From: Alkalicoccobacillus murimartini
Lineage (GTDB): Bacteria > Bacillota > Bacilli > Bacillales > Bacillaceae_D
Length of the DNA stretch: 64,000 nucleotides
Direction: 5' to 3'
NCBI RefSeq assembly: GCF_030813245.1
Contig: NZ_JAUSUA010000001.1
Span: forward strand, 248,001-312,000
A program made the position numbers and the translations under genes. Positions 39,730 to 49,723 of this stretch are shown here, in pieces (the first letter of the stretch is position 1; the number at the start of each line of letters is the position of its first letter). The notes beneath the pieces were generated by a model. That model saw only the letters and a program-made list of their open reading frames with translations, made no database searches and was not told the origin of the DNA.

Positions 39730-40896
39730 ATGAATCATGAAGCAATATATGTCCACATCCCTTTTTGCGAGCATATTTGTCATTACTGTGATTTCAATAA
39801 GGTGTTCTTAAAAAATCAACCTGTACAGGAGTATCTGGATGCGCTCCTAAAAGAAATGAAAAAAGAACAAGCTGAACACCCGGCAACACGAATAAGGACG
39901 ATTTATATTGGTGGAGGAACACCTACTGCACTGACACCCTCTCAACTGGCCTATTTGCTTAAAGGCATGAAGGAGATCTTCCCACTTGAAGAAGTAGAGG
40001 AATGGACAGTAGAGGTTAACCCCGATAGTGCAGAGCAAGAGAAGCTTCAGGTTCTCTTTGATGCAGGCGTTAATAGATTAAGTATTGGCGTACAAACCTT
40101 TGATCCTCAATTACTAGAGATCATTGGTCGAACGCATCGTGCAGATAGTGTGTATGAAGCTGTGCAAACCGCTCGACAAGTAGGCTTTGAAAATTTATCT
40201 ATTGACCTCATGTTTAGTTTGCCTAAACAAACACCTGAATCGTTTCGCGATACATTAAAACAGGCATTTAGCTTAAATGTAGAACATATCTCTGCTTATT
40301 CATTAAAAATTGAAGAAAAAACCGTGTTTTATAACCGTCAGCGTAAAGGAAAGCTTCAGCTTCCTCCAGAAGAACATGAAGTGCAGATGTATCAAGATCT
40401 CCGGTCGATGACGAATGATGCTGGGTATGAGCAATACGAGATCAGTAATTTTGCAAAAGACGGATTAAAAAGCAGGCATAACATTGTTTATTGGGATAAT
40501 GCTTCATATTTTGGTTTTGGAGCAGGAGCATCCGGTTATATAGAGGGAGTGCGCTATCAAAACATTGGGCCAGTGAAACAATATATTGATGCGGTCGAAG
40601 CTGACAAGCCTCCAAGATTGAACACTCATCACGTAACTAAGGTTGAACAATTAGAAGAAGCGATGTTCCTCGGACTTCGTAAAAGAGAGGGCCTTCACCC
40701 TGATGATTTTCTACAACGTTACGGTGTCCGATTTGAAGACATTTACAACGAACAAATTTCTGAACATCTTGGCAAAGGTCTACTAGAATATCACGGCGGA
40801 GCTTTAAGACTAACGGCGGAAGGACTGCTTCTTGGTAATGAAGTGTTTGAGTCTTTTCTTGCTGTATTAGAGGAAGATCCTACGCCTGTAGAGTAA
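39730..40896 (+). CDS. hemW: Radical SAM heme chaperone HemW
   Basis: A 388-residue protein. The 4Fe-4S radical-SAM motif CEHICHYCDF is near residue 13, IYIGGGTPTAL follows, then NRLSIGVQTFD and the HemW-type C-terminal domain. The cysteine spacing CxxxCxxC followed by Phe-free DFNK distinguishes it from coproporphyrinogen dehydrogenase HemN, and the position after lepA is that of B. subtilis HemW. ATG 39730 follows AAGGAGG. Confidence 0.93.
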   Translation: MNHEAIYVHIPFCEHICHYCDFNKVFLKNQPVQEYLDALLKEMKKEQAEHPATRIRTIYIGGGTPTALTPSQLAYLLKGMKEIFPLEEVEEWTVEVNPDSAEQEKLQVLFDAGVNRLSIGVQTFDPQLLEIIGRTHRADSVYEAVQTARQVGFENLSIDLMFSLPKQTPESFRDTLKQAFSLNVEHISAYSLKIEEKTVFYNRQRKGKLQLPPEEHEVQMYQDLRSMTNDAGYEQYEISNFAKDGLKSRHNIVYWDNASYFGFGAGASGYIEGVRYQNIGPVKQYIDAVEADKPPRLNTHHVTKVEQLEEAMFLGLRKREGLHPDDFLQRYGVRFEDIYNEQISEHLGKGLLEYHGGALRLTAEGLLLGNEVFESFLAVLEEDPTPVE

Positions 40897-40920
40897 GTTC
40901 TTTTTTTCGAAGCTTTCATA

Positions 40921-40986
40921 TTGACAAACTCTGACCTATTTGATAACTTATCAATAGAATTAGCACTCGTAATTAGAGAGTGCTAA
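40921..40986 (+). promoter_or_regulatory. hrcA-dnaK operon promoter with CIRCE operator
   Basis: TTGACA (40921-40926) is followed by a weak -10 near 40942-40949. The perfect CIRCE inverted repeat TTAGCACTC-N9-GAGTGCTAA spans 40960-40986, just downstream. HrcA, encoded by the first gene, binds CIRCE and represses until heat shock. Confidence 0.96.
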
Positions 40987-41001
40987 CAGGGGTGATTCGG
41001 G

Positions 41002-42027
41002 ATGCTGACAGAGAGACAGTTGTCCATTTTGAGTGCGATTGTTGATGAATATATTCGTTCTGCGGAGCCGATTGGATCACGCAGCATCTCTAAACGCCAT
41101 GATATTTCCTTTAGTCCGGCGACCATTCGTAATGATATGTCGGATCTTGAAGAGCTTGGTTTTTTAGAAAAACCTCACAGCTCAGCCGGACGTATTCCGT
41201 CACAGAAGGGCTATCGATTTTATGTTGATCATTTATTGATGCCACACCGTCTGACGGTAAAGGAAAAAGAGAGCATTCATACAGTCTTTTCGTCTCAGGC
41301 TCAAGAGCTTGAAGAGATGTTTAGACAGTCTGCGCGTATTCTTTCAGAGATGACTAGTTACATTTCTATTGTACTTGGACCTGAAATGGAAGATGCCAGG
41401 TTGCGCAGTGTTCAAATTGTTCCGTTGTCTCAAGAGAAAGCGATTCTAATCCTAGTTAGTTCGACTGGTCATGTAGAAAACCAGATGCTTCATTTATCAG
41501 CAAGTGTAGAGCCTGCCGATTTGGAACGTGTGGTTAATATCATGAACAAACGTTTAATGGGTATTCCGCTTTATAAGCTTCAGACAGCGATTCAAACTGA
41601 ATTGGCGCATGTGATGCAGGAGCATGTTACTGCTTATGATTCACTTTTAGAGAGTTTGCAGACCTCGCTTTCAATGGAGCGTCCTCATAAAGTTTTCTAC
41701 AGCGGTAGAACCAATATTTTAAACCAGCCTGAATTTCGGGATCTGGATAAGGTGCGTCTATTGTTCAACTTCCTAGAAGAAGATCAAACGATGCATCAAC
41801 TTCTGCGCACCCAAGAGACAGGATTACAAGTGAAGATTGGTCACGAAAACAAGCTAGAAGCTTTTGATGACTGTAGTATGATTACTGCGGCTTATTCCAT
41901 AGGCGACCAGCATGTTGGAACGATCGGTATCATCGGTCCTACTCGAATGGAGTATCATCGAGCAATAAAAGTCGTAGATTATTTATCTAAAGACTTGACC
42001 AGGTTATTGACGAGGTTGTATCAATAA
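41002..42027 (+). CDS. hrcA: Heat-inducible transcription repressor HrcA
   Basis: A 341-residue repressor. It has an N-terminal winged helix (LTERQLSILSAIVDEYIRSAEPIGS, ISFSPATIRNDMSDLEELG), a GAF-like middle, and a C-terminal IGPTRMEYHRAIKVVDYL. ATG 41002 follows AGGGGTGA, 15 bases after the CIRCE element. It is autoregulated and needs GroEL for activity. Confidence 0.98.
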   Translation: MLTERQLSILSAIVDEYIRSAEPIGSRSISKRHDISFSPATIRNDMSDLEELGFLEKPHSSAGRIPSQKGYRFYVDHLLMPHRLTVKEKESIHTVFSSQAQELEEMFRQSARILSEMTSYISIVLGPEMEDARLRSVQIVPLSQEKAILILVSSTGHVENQMLHLSASVEPADLERVVNIMNKRLMGIPLYKLQTAIQTELAHVMQEHVTAYDSLLESLQTSLSMERPHKVFYSGRTNILNQPEFRDLDKVRLLFNFLEEDQTMHQLLRTQETGLQVKIGHENKLEAFDDCSMITAAYSIGDQHVGTIGIIGPTRMEYHRAIKVVDYLSKDLTRLLTRLYQ

Positions 42028-42044
42028 CACATTAATTGGTAATA

Positions 42045-42077
42045 TTGACTAGAGCGTAGCTAAGGCCGTTCTAGTCA
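42045..42077 (+). other. mRNA hairpin between hrcA and grpE
   Basis: TTGACTAGAGCG (42045-42056) pairs with CGTTCTAGTCA (42067-42077) with one G-T pair. There is no T-run. In B. subtilis the operon mRNA is processed between hrcA and grpE, so a processing or stabilising role is plausible. Confidence 0.55.
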
Positions 42078-42116
42078 TCAATACATAGTGAATGTTTTAT
42101 GGAGGTGAGTGTGAAA

Positions 42117-42704
42117 ATGAGTAAAGAACAAGAGGATCAAAACAAGCATGCTGATCAACAGGAGCAAGCAGAGCAAAAAGAGCAGGATCAAGAACAGGAA
42201 ATGGCTGATGTAATGGAAGGTCAAATCCTTGAAGATCAAGAAGCAGCAGATGAAGAATCTGTTGAAGCTGCACATAAGGCAGAGATCGCTGATCTTAACA
42301 ACCGTTTGCTTCGGGTACAAGCTGATTATGATAACTTCCGCAGACGTTCCCGTGATGAAAAGGAATCAGCGGCTAAATACAGAGCACAAGGTTTTGTTGA
42401 GGAATTGCTTCCGGCTCTAGATAATTTTGAGCGTGCCCTTTCTGTTAAACCAGAAGGCGAAGAAGCAAAATCATTGGCTCAAGGCTTGAATATGGTGTAT
42501 AACCAACTTCAAGAAGCCTTAAAAAAAGAAGGCGTTACTGTCATTGAGACAGTAGGAGAAGCATTTGACCCTCACTTACATCAAGCTGTTATGCAGGTTG
42601 AAGAAGAAGGGTTTGAATCGAATCAAGTTGTGGAAGAACTGCAAAAGGGCTATAAGTTAAAAGACCGTGTATTACGTCCTTCCATGGTGAAAGTGAACGC
42701 ATAA
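42117..42704 (+). CDS. grpE: Nucleotide exchange factor GrpE
   Basis: A 195-residue DnaK cofactor. The N-terminal ~60 residues are low-complexity Gln/Glu/Asp-rich ([16 protein letters not shown]), followed by the coiled coil [20 protein letters not shown] and the C-terminal beta-wing [18 protein letters not shown] 42117 is eight bases after GGAGGTGA; 42099 is too close to it. The acidic tail is longer than the conserved core needs. Confidence 0.96.
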   Translation: MSKEQEDQNKHADQQEQAEQKEQDQEQEMADVMEGQILEDQEAADEESVEAAHKAEIADLNNRLLRVQADYDNFRRRSRDEKESAAKYRAQGFVEELLPALDNFERALSVKPEGEEAKSLAQGLNMVYNQLQEALKKEGVTVIETVGEAFDPHLHQAVMQVEEEGFESNQVVEELQKGYKLKDRVLRPSMVKVNA

Positions 42705-42741
42705 TAACAAATACAATGAACAATTAGGAGGAAGATCCGGA

Positions 42742-44586
42742 ATGAGTAAGATTATCGGAATTGACTTAGGTACAACCAATTCATGTGTTGCAGTAATGGA
42801 GGGGGGAGAAGCAACAGTTATCCCTAACCCAGAAGGTAACCGCACTACGCCATCTGTTATTGCATTTAAAGATGGTGAAAGACTTGTTGGGGAAGTTGCT
42901 AAGCGTCAAGCAGTAACAAATCCAAACACTGTCATTTCAATTAAGCGTCAAATGGGTACGGATTACAAAGAAACAATTGAAGGTACTGAATTTACTCCAC
43001 AAGAGCTTTCAGCGATCATTCTTCAAAAATTAAAATCTGATGCAGAAGCATACCTTGGTGAGACGGTAACAAATGCAGTTATCACTGTTCCTGCCTATTT
43101 CAATGATTCTCAGCGTCAAGCAACAAAAGATGCTGGTAAAATTGCTGGACTTCAAGTAGATCGTATTGTGAATGAGCCAACAGCTGCAGCACTTGCATAC
43201 GGACTAGAAAAAGAAGAAGACCAAACGATCCTTGTATACGACCTTGGTGGTGGTACATTTGACGTTTCGATTCTTGAGCTTGGAGAAGGATTCTTCGAAG
43301 TTAAAGCTACTTCTGGAGATAACAAACTAGGTGGAGATGACTTTGATGAAGTAATCATTAGCTACCTTGTTGAGCAATTCAAAAAGGATAATGGCATTGA
43401 TCTTTCTCAAGATAAAATGGCTATGCAACGTTTGAAAGATGCAGCTGAAAAAGCGAAAAAAGATTTGTCTGGTGTCACTCAGTCTCAAATCTCACTTCCT
43501 TTTATCACAGCTGACTCTACAGGACCTAAACACTTAGAAATCAGCCTTAGCCGTGCGAAGTTTGAAGAGCTATCGTCTGATCTTGTTGAGCGTACGCTTG
43601 GACCAACTCGTCGTGCGATGCAAGATGCTGGTCTTTCTGCTGGTGAAATTGACAAGGTTGTATTAGTTGGTGGTTCTACACGTATCCCAGCAGTACAAGA
43701 AGAGATCAAGAAACTAACTGGTAAAGACCCTCACAAAGGTGTAAACCCAGATGAAGTAGTAGCTCTTGGTGCTGCAATTCAAGCAGGTGTTTTAACTGGA
43801 GATGTAAAAGACGTTGTTCTTCTTGACGTAACTCCACTATCACTTGGTATTGAAACAATGGGCGGAGTATTTACAAAGCTAATTGATCGTAATACAACAA
43901 TCCCTACATCAAAATCACAAACATTCTCGACAGCTGCTGATAACCAGCCATCTGTTGATATTCATGTGCTACAAGGTGAGCGTGAAATGGCTGCTCATAA
44001 CAAAACATTAGGTCGCTTCCAATTGGCTGATATTCCACCAGCACAACGTGGTGTTCCACAAATCGAAGTAACATTCGATCTTGATGCTAATGGAATTGTG
44101 AATGTTAAAGCGAAGGATCTTGGAACGAATAAAGAGCAATCTATTACGATCACTTCATCTTCAGGTCTTTCTGATGAAGAAGTTGAACAAATGGTGAAAG
44201 ATGCAGAAGCGAACGCTGAAGAAGATAAAAAGCGTCGTGAAGAAGTAGAGCTTCGTAATGAAGCAGATCAACTTGTATTCTCAACAGATAAAACGCTTAA
44301 AGATTTAGGCGATAATGTTGAACAGGAAGAGAAAGACAAAGCAGAAGCTGCAAAAGAGAAGTTAAAAGCAGCTATTGAAGCAGACAATCTTGAGGAAATC
44401 CGCACAGCGAAAGATGAGCTTCAAGAAATCGTAATGGCTCTTACAACTAAAATGTATGAGCAAGCAGCTCAACAAGCTCAAGCTTCACAAGAAGGCGGAG
44501 CGGAGCAAACAGAAGAAGATGATTCTGTTGTAGATGCTGAATATGAAGATGTAACAGATGAAGATCAAGATAAGAAAGACAACTAA
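42742..44586 (+). CDS. dnaK: Chaperone DnaK (Hsp70)
   Basis: A 614-residue Hsp70. [49 protein letters not shown] and [13 protein letters not shown] are the ATPase signatures. The substrate-binding domain and acidic Gln/Glu-rich C-terminus ([15 protein letters not shown]) follow. The third Gram-positive-specific gap in the ATPase lobe is consistent with its length. ATG 42742 follows AGGAGG. Confidence 0.98.
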   Translation: MSKIIGIDLGTTNSCVAVMEGGEATVIPNPEGNRTTPSVIAFKDGERLVGEVAKRQAVTNPNTVISIKRQMGTDYKETIEGTEFTPQELSAIILQKLKSDAEAYLGETVTNAVITVPAYFNDSQRQATKDAGKIAGLQVDRIVNEPTAAALAYGLEKEEDQTILVYDLGGGTFDVSILELGEGFFEVKATSGDNKLGGDDFDEVIISYLVEQFKKDNGIDLSQDKMAMQRLKDAAEKAKKDLSGVTQSQISLPFITADSTGPKHLEISLSRAKFEELSSDLVERTLGPTRRAMQDAGLSAGEIDKVVLVGGSTRIPAVQEEIKKLTGKDPHKGVNPDEVVALGAAIQAGVLTGDVKDVVLLDVTPLSLGIETMGGVFTKLIDRNTTIPTSKSQTFSTAADNQPSVDIHVLQGEREMAAHNKTLGRFQLADIPPAQRGVPQIEVTFDLDANGIVNVKAKDLGTNKEQSITITSSSGLSDEEVEQMVKDAEANAEEDKKRREEVELRNEADQLVFSTDKTLKDLGDNVEQEEKDKAEAAKEKLKAAIEADNLEEIRTAKDELQEIVMALTTKMYEQAAQQAQASQEGGAEQTEEDDSVVDAEYEDVTDEDQDKKDN

Positions 44587-44610
44587 GTAACACAGCTAAA
44601 AACTCTTATT

Positions 44611-44651
44611 GAAAAAGTCAAAGTCAGCATGTATGGCTTTGGCTTTTTCTT
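44611..44651 (+). terminator. Terminator-like hairpin between dnaK and dnaJ
   Basis: AAAAAGTCAAAGTCA pairs with TGGCTTTGGCTTTTT using two G-T pairs. It would let dnaK be expressed above the downstream genes. Confidence 0.65.
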
Positions 44652-44743
44652 TGAGTGAATGGTATCTTGCGCCTTTTGGCATTGAGATGATATGATGAGC
44701 GTTATGAGTAATTAGCGTATTTTATGAGTCGGGAGTGGATGAC

Positions 44744-45862
44744 GTGAGTAAACGAGATTACTATGAGGTACTCGGGGTAGACAAAAACGCATCTGTTGAT
44801 GAGGTTAAAAAAGCCTATAGAAAGCTAGCACGTACGTACCATCCAGACGTGAACAAAGCTGACGATGCTGAAACGAAATTTAAAGAAGTGAAAGAAGCCT
44901 ATGATGTATTAAGTGACCCACAAAAGAAAGCTCAATTTGATCAATTCGGTCATACCGATCCAAACCAAGGTTTTGGAGGCGGTGGAGCTGGCGGAGACTA
45001 CGGTGGCTTTAACGATATCTTTGATATGTTCTTTGGTGGTGGAGGCGGACGCCGTAATCCAAACGGACCGCGCCAAGGTGCTGACCTGCAGTATACAATG
45101 ACACTGGAATTCAAGGAAGCTGTGTTTGGTAAAGACACAGAAATTGAGATTCCACGTGAAGAAAATTGTAATACATGTTCTGGTTCAGGTGCGAAACCAG
45201 GAACCAAGCCGGAAACATGTTCTCACTGTGGCGGATCTGGTCAGTTAAATGTTGAACAGAATACGCCATTTGGTCGAGTGGTAAACCGTCGAGTATGTAA
45301 TCATTGCGAAGGTACAGGCAAAATGATTAAGGATAAATGCGCAACTTGTGCTGGTAAAGGTAAAGTACGTAAGCGCAAAAAAATTAGTGTTAAAGTTCCA
45401 GCGGGAATTGATCACGGTCAACAAATGCGCGTATCGGGACAAGGTGAAGCAGGAGCCAATGGTGGTCCAGCTGGCGACCTTTATGTCGTTTTCAATGTAA
45501 AATCACATGAGTTCTTTGAACGTGATGGGGAAGACATTCATTGTGAGATGCCTTTGACGTTTACCCAAGTTGCGTTAGGTGATGAAATCGAAGTACCTAC
45601 TTTAAATGGAAAAATAAAACTGAAAATCCCTGCAGGAACTCAAACAGGTACAAACTTTAGACTGCGTGGGAAAGGTGTTCCAAATGTACATGGTCGAGGA
45701 CAGGGAGATCAGCATGTCATTGTCCGTGTTGTGACACCTAAAAACCTTAGTGAAAAAGAAAAAGATATTATGAGAGAATTTGCTGAAACAAATGGCAGTC
45801 ATACAATTGAAGAGCAAGATTCCTTTTTTGCTAAAGTGAAGCGAGCATTCAAAGGAGAGTAA
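44744..45862 (+). CDS. dnaJ: Chaperone DnaJ (Hsp40)
   Basis: A 372-residue type I J-protein. J domain with YHPDVNK (HPD), a Gly/Phe-rich linker ([12 protein letters not shown] region), four zinc motifs [24 protein letters not shown] and CATCAGKG, and the C-terminal substrate-binding domains. GTG 44744 is eight bases after GGGAG; GTG 44735 is too close. Confidence 0.97.
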   Translation: MSKRDYYEVLGVDKNASVDEVKKAYRKLARTYHPDVNKADDAETKFKEVKEAYDVLSDPQKKAQFDQFGHTDPNQGFGGGGAGGDYGGFNDIFDMFFGGGGGRRNPNGPRQGADLQYTMTLEFKEAVFGKDTEIEIPREENCNTCSGSGAKPGTKPETCSHCGGSGQLNVEQNTPFGRVVNRRVCNHCEGTGKMIKDKCATCAGKGKVRKRKKISVKVPAGIDHGQQMRVSGQGEAGANGGPAGDLYVVFNVKSHEFFERDGEDIHCEMPLTFTQVALGDEIEVPTLNGKIKLKIPAGTQTGTNFRLRGKGVPNVHGRGQGDQHVIVRVVTPKNLSEKEKDIMREFAETNGSHTIEEQDSFFAKVKRAFKGE

Positions 45863-45898
45863 GGAACGTAACAAAAGAATTTCGGGAGTGATTTAAGT

Positions 45899-46849
45899 TT
45901 GAAATGGGCAGAGTTCAGTATTCATACAACACAAGCAGCTGTGGAACCGGTTTGTCATATTCTTCATCAGTCTGGTGCAAGTGGAGTTGTTATTGAGGAT
46001 CCAAGTGATCTTGTTAAGGATTGGGATTTAGAGTTTGGAAAAGTATATGAACTTTCACCAGATGATTATCCAGAAGAAGGAGTCATGGTGAAGGCCTATT
46101 TTCCAGTAAATAGTTTTCTGAATGAGACAATTGAAGAAACTAAAGGTGAAATCAATGGACTAATTGCTCATCAGATTGATTTAGGAAAAAACACGGTGAC
46201 TGTATCTGAAGTGGATGAAGAAGACTGGGCGACTGCCTGGAAGAAGTACTATCATCCCATTAAAGTTTCAAGTCGGTTAACAATTATTCCTACATGGGAA
46301 GAATACACACCGAACGAAGGCGAAATGATTATTGAGTTGGACCCAGGTATGGCTTTTGGAACCGGGACGCATCCAACAACGATTTTGTCCATTCAAGCTC
46401 TCGAAAAAACCATTCAACCAGAGGACCGTGTCTTAGATGTAGGCACGGGTTCTGGTGTGCTTGCGATTGCTGCAGCTAAGCTTTCTGCTTCAAAAGTGGA
46501 TGCATTTGATCTGGATGATGTGGCTGTTACAAGTGCAATAAGTAATGTTGCGCTCAACCAAGCGGAGACGATTATTTCAGTGAAACAGAATGACTTAGTT
46601 AAGAATGTACAACCTGATTCTTATGACGTCGTTGTTGCAAACATTCTGGCAGAAATTATTACTTCGTTTACAACGGATGTATTTAGTATTCTACGTCCAG
46701 GTGGAACCTATGTGACTTCGGGTATTATTAAACGTAAGAAACAAGATGTAAAAGATGCGCTAACTGAAGCGGGTTTCAGTATTAAAGAAGTGACTGAAAT
46801 GGATGATTGGGTAGCTATTACAGCCATAAAACCAGAGGATCAGGTGTAA
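45899..46849 (+). CDS. prmA: Ribosomal protein L11 methyltransferase
   Basis: A 316-residue methyltransferase with GMAFGTGTHPTT and motif I VLDVGTGSGVLAIAAAKL, plus VVANILAEII. The start is TTG 45899 after GGGAGTGA. It is the first of three RNA/ribosome modification genes at the end of the dnaK operon, matching the B. subtilis heptacistronic order. Its stop overlaps the rsmE ATG by one base. Confidence 0.96.
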   Translation: MKWAEFSIHTTQAAVEPVCHILHQSGASGVVIEDPSDLVKDWDLEFGKVYELSPDDYPEEGVMVKAYFPVNSFLNETIEETKGEINGLIAHQIDLGKNTVTVSEVDEEDWATAWKKYYHPIKVSSRLTIIPTWEEYTPNEGEMIIELDPGMAFGTGTHPTTILSIQALEKTIQPEDRVLDVGTGSGVLAIAAAKLSASKVDAFDLDDVAVTSAISNVALNQAETIISVKQNDLVKNVQPDSYDVVVANILAEIITSFTTDVFSILRPGGTYVTSGIIKRKKQDVKDALTEAGFSIKEVTEMDDWVAITAIKPEDQV

Positions 46850-47601
46850 TGCAGCGTTATTTTGTGCCGAATGATCAAATGTCAGACAAGCAGGTAACCA
46901 TTAAAGGGGACGACGCCTCACACATTACTAGAGTGATGCGCATGCAGCCTGGCCAATCCATTGTTTGTATTAATCAAAAGCAGCGTGTTGTTTTATGTAT
47001 GCTTGAATCGGTGGATTCAACGGAAGTTTCGGCTTCTATCAAAGAGGAACAGTCGGTTCAAACTGAACTTCCAATTGAAGTTACCATTGCCCAAGCGCTT
47101 CCAAAAGGGGATAAGTTTGATTTAATCGTTCAAAAAGGGACGGAGCTTGGCGCGTCAGGATTTTTGCCTTTTTCTGCAGCACGTTCAATTGTGAAATGGG
47201 ATGCTAAAAAAAGCGCAAAAAAGATAGAGCGACTGGAGAAAATTGCAAAAGAGGCAGCGGAACAATCCTACAGGATGAAGCTACCTGTTATCTATCCAAA
47301 TGCATCAACTAAACAAGTAATAGAGACCTTTCACGAATATACAGCATGCCTTATCCTTGCAGAAGAACAAGCAAAAGCAGGTGAAACATCCATCCTGGCA
47401 CATCAGTTAACAAACATGAAACCTGGGGATAAACTGTTGGTTTTAATTGGCCCTGAAGGTGGATTTAGTGAGGATGAGATTGTGTTGTTTGAACAGGCGG
47501 GGGCGAAAGCCTGTGGTCTTGGGCCTAGAATACTTCGCACAGAAACAGCGTCGCTAGCAGTGTTAGCGGCTATTTCGTACCATTTTGAATTAATGAGGTG
47601 A
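46849..47601 (+). CDS. rsmE: 16S rRNA m3U1498 methyltransferase RsmE
   Basis: A 250-residue SPOUT methyltransferase. Beginning MQRYFVPNDQM, with HITRVMRMQPGQ, QKGTELGASGFLPF, and the SAM-binding knot LLVLIGPEGGFSEDEI and LGPRILRTETA. ATG 46849 is coupled to prmA. It modifies 16S rRNA in the assembled small subunit. Confidence 0.96.
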   Translation: MQRYFVPNDQMSDKQVTIKGDDASHITRVMRMQPGQSIVCINQKQRVVLCMLESVDSTEVSASIKEEQSVQTELPIEVTIAQALPKGDKFDLIVQKGTELGASGFLPFSAARSIVKWDAKKSAKKIERLEKIAKEAAEQSYRMKLPVIYPNASTKQVIETFHEYTACLILAEEQAKAGETSILAHQLTNMKPGDKLLVLIGPEGGFSEDEIVLFEQAGAKACGLGPRILRTETASLAVLAAISYHFELMR

Positions 47602-47606
47602 AGAGT

Positions 47607-48959
47607 ATGGCAAAGGTTGCGTTTCATACCTTAGGCTGTAAAGTAAATCACTATGAAACAGAAGCTATCTGGCAACTATTTAAAAGTGAGAACTATGAGA
47701 AAGTAGAATTCGAACAAGCGTCAGACGTCTATGTCATTAATACCTGTACAGTAACGAATACAGGTGATAAAAAAAGCCGTCAAGTGATTCGGAGAGCAAT
47801 ACGTAAAAACCCAGACGCCGTTATTTGTGTAACTGGTTGTTATGCTCAAACGTCTCCTGCTGAAATTATGGCAATCCCTGGTGTGGATATTGTTGTAGGT
47901 ACGCAAGACCGTTCAAAAATGCTTGGATATATTGAAGAGTTTAAAAAAGAACGAACACCGATAAATGGGGTAGGGAACATCATGAAATCCCGTGTCTACG
48001 AGGAATTAGATGTACCTGCGTTTACGGACCGGACTCGTGCTTCTTTGAAGATTCAAGAAGGGTGTAATAACTTTTGTACATTCTGTATTATTCCTTGGGC
48101 AAGGGGATTAATGAGATCTAGACAACCTGAGGACGTCATTAAACAAGCTAATCAACTAGTTGATGCTGGTTATAAAGAGATCGTCCTAACAGGCATACAC
48201 ACAGGTGGGTACGGAGAAGACTTAAAGGATTATAGCCTTGCAAGGCTTTTGCGTGACTTAGAGCAAGTAGAAGGACTCAAGCGTATACGGATTTCTTCAA
48301 TTGAAGCGAGCCAGCTTACGGACGAAGTAATTTCTGTTATTAATGATTCCAAGAAAGTTGTTCGTCATCTGCATATTCCGCTACAGTCAGGTTCAGATAC
48401 GGTTCTAAAACGGATGAGACGTAAATACACAATGAGCTTTTTTGCTGAACGCTTAGAGCGATTGAAGGAAGCACTTCCAGGTCTTGCAGTGACATCGGAC
48501 GTAATTGTCGGGTTCCCAGGTGAAACCGAGGAAGAGTTTAAGGAAACCTATGATTTTATTGCTCATCATAAGTTTAGTGAGCTTCATGTATTTCCTTATT
48601 CAAAACGTACAGGAACTCCTGCAGCTAGAATGGACGATCAAGTCGATGAAGGTGTTAAGAACACCCGCGTACATCAATTAATTGAACTGTCCGATCAGTT
48701 AGCTAAGGAATACGCTTCAATGTTTCATCATGAAGTACTTGAGATGATTCCAGAAGAAACGGATCAAGAGAATCCTGATATGCTTGTTGGCTACACGGAC
48801 AATTACTTACGTGTGCGTGTACAAATGAGTGCAGAGCATATTGGACAAATTGTTAAGGTGAAATTAACTGAGCCAGGCTATCCAGTTAACAAAGCAGACT
48901 TTGTACGGGTACTTGAAGACCAAGAACAACAGTTAAATCAAACAGCCGCTAATTATTAA
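47607..48959 (+). CDS. mtaB: tRNA t6A37 methylthiotransferase MtaB
   Basis: A 450-residue radical SAM enzyme converting t6A37 to ms2t6A. An N-terminal UPF0004 domain with three cysteines (TLGCKVN, INTCTVTN, VTGCYAQ) is followed by CNNFCTFCIIPWARG, the 4Fe-4S site, and a C-terminal TRAM domain. ATG 47607 follows GAGGTGA. It is the last gene of the conserved dnaK-operon extension. Confidence 0.96.
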   Translation: MAKVAFHTLGCKVNHYETEAIWQLFKSENYEKVEFEQASDVYVINTCTVTNTGDKKSRQVIRRAIRKNPDAVICVTGCYAQTSPAEIMAIPGVDIVVGTQDRSKMLGYIEEFKKERTPINGVGNIMKSRVYEELDVPAFTDRTRASLKIQEGCNNFCTFCIIPWARGLMRSRQPEDVIKQANQLVDAGYKEIVLTGIHTGGYGEDLKDYSLARLLRDLEQVEGLKRIRISSIEASQLTDEVISVINDSKKVVRHLHIPLQSGSDTVLKRMRRKYTMSFFAERLERLKEALPGLAVTSDVIVGFPGETEEEFKETYDFIAHHKFSELHVFPYSKRTGTPAARMDDQVDEGVKNTRVHQLIELSDQLAKEYASMFHHEVLEMIPEETDQENPDMLVGYTDNYLRVRVQMSAEHIGQIVKVKLTEPGYPVNKADFVRVLEDQEQQLNQTAANY

Positions 48960-48978
48960 AGGTAATGGAGGATGACAC

Positions 48979-49656
48979 ATGACAGAGCAAAGCTTAGCAA
49001 ACATGATTGATCATACAGCACTAAAACCTGATACGACGGAAGAACAAATTCGTACATTATGTGAAGAAGCATTAACACATACATTTGCGTCGGTTTGTGT
49101 AAATCCTACATGGGTACCGCTTGCTTCAACATTGCTTAAAGAATCTGATGAAGTTAAGGTATGTACTGTGATTGGCTTTCCTTTAGGTGCATCTCAAACA
49201 GCGACTAAAGCATTTGAAACCACTCAAGCCATCAAAGATGGAGCGACAGAAGTGGATATGGTCATTAATGTTGCTGCTTTAAAAGCCGGTCATCACAAGG
49301 AATTAGAAGAAGATATTCAAGCGGTTGTCCATGCAGCAAAAGGACAAGCCTTGGTCAAAGTTATTATTGAAACGTGTCTCCTGACAGATGAAGAGAAGCG
49401 AACAGCTTGTGAAATTTCTGTTAAAGCGGGAGCTGACTATGTCAAAACCTCGACTGGTTTTTCAACTGGAGGAGCAACTGTAGCAGATATCAAGTTAATG
49501 CGCGAAACAGTTGGACCGAAGATTGGTGTGAAAGCATCAGGCGGAGTAAGAAGCTTAGAAGATGCTGAACAGATGATTCAAGCCGGCGCCACTCGAATTG
49601 GGGCAAGTTCTGGTGTGGCTATTATGAATGGTCAACAAGGTGGAAGCAGTTATTAA
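48979..49656 (+). CDS. deoC: Deoxyribose-phosphate aldolase
   Basis: A 225-residue class I aldolase that splits deoxyribose-5-phosphate to acetaldehyde and glyceraldehyde-3-phosphate. The Schiff-base Lys is in [27 protein letters not shown] and [11 protein letters not shown] hold the other active-site residues. It lies just after mtaB and before a bidirectional terminator. Nucleoside catabolism genes are otherwise represented only by cdd at 60451. Confidence 0.96.
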   Translation: MTEQSLANMIDHTALKPDTTEEQIRTLCEEALTHTFASVCVNPTWVPLASTLLKESDEVKVCTVIGFPLGASQTATKAFETTQAIKDGATEVDMVINVAALKAGHHKELEEDIQAVVHAAKGQALVKVIIETCLLTDEEKRTACEISVKAGADYVKTSTGFSTGGATVADIKLMRETVGPKIGVKASGGVRSLEDAEQMIQAGATRIGASSGVAIMNGQQGGSSY

Positions 49657-49660
49657 TTAT

Positions 49661-49703
49661 AAAAAAAGATCATCCGCTCATTTTGAGTAGATGATCTTTT
49701 TTT
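49661..49703. terminator. Bidirectional terminator between deoC and the Na/Pi transporter gene
   Basis: AAAAAAAGATCATC pairs with GATGATCTTTTTTT, with a further inner CGCTCA/TGAGT helix. Confidence 0.9.
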
Positions 49704-49723
49704 AAGTACTGGCACTTTTTCTT

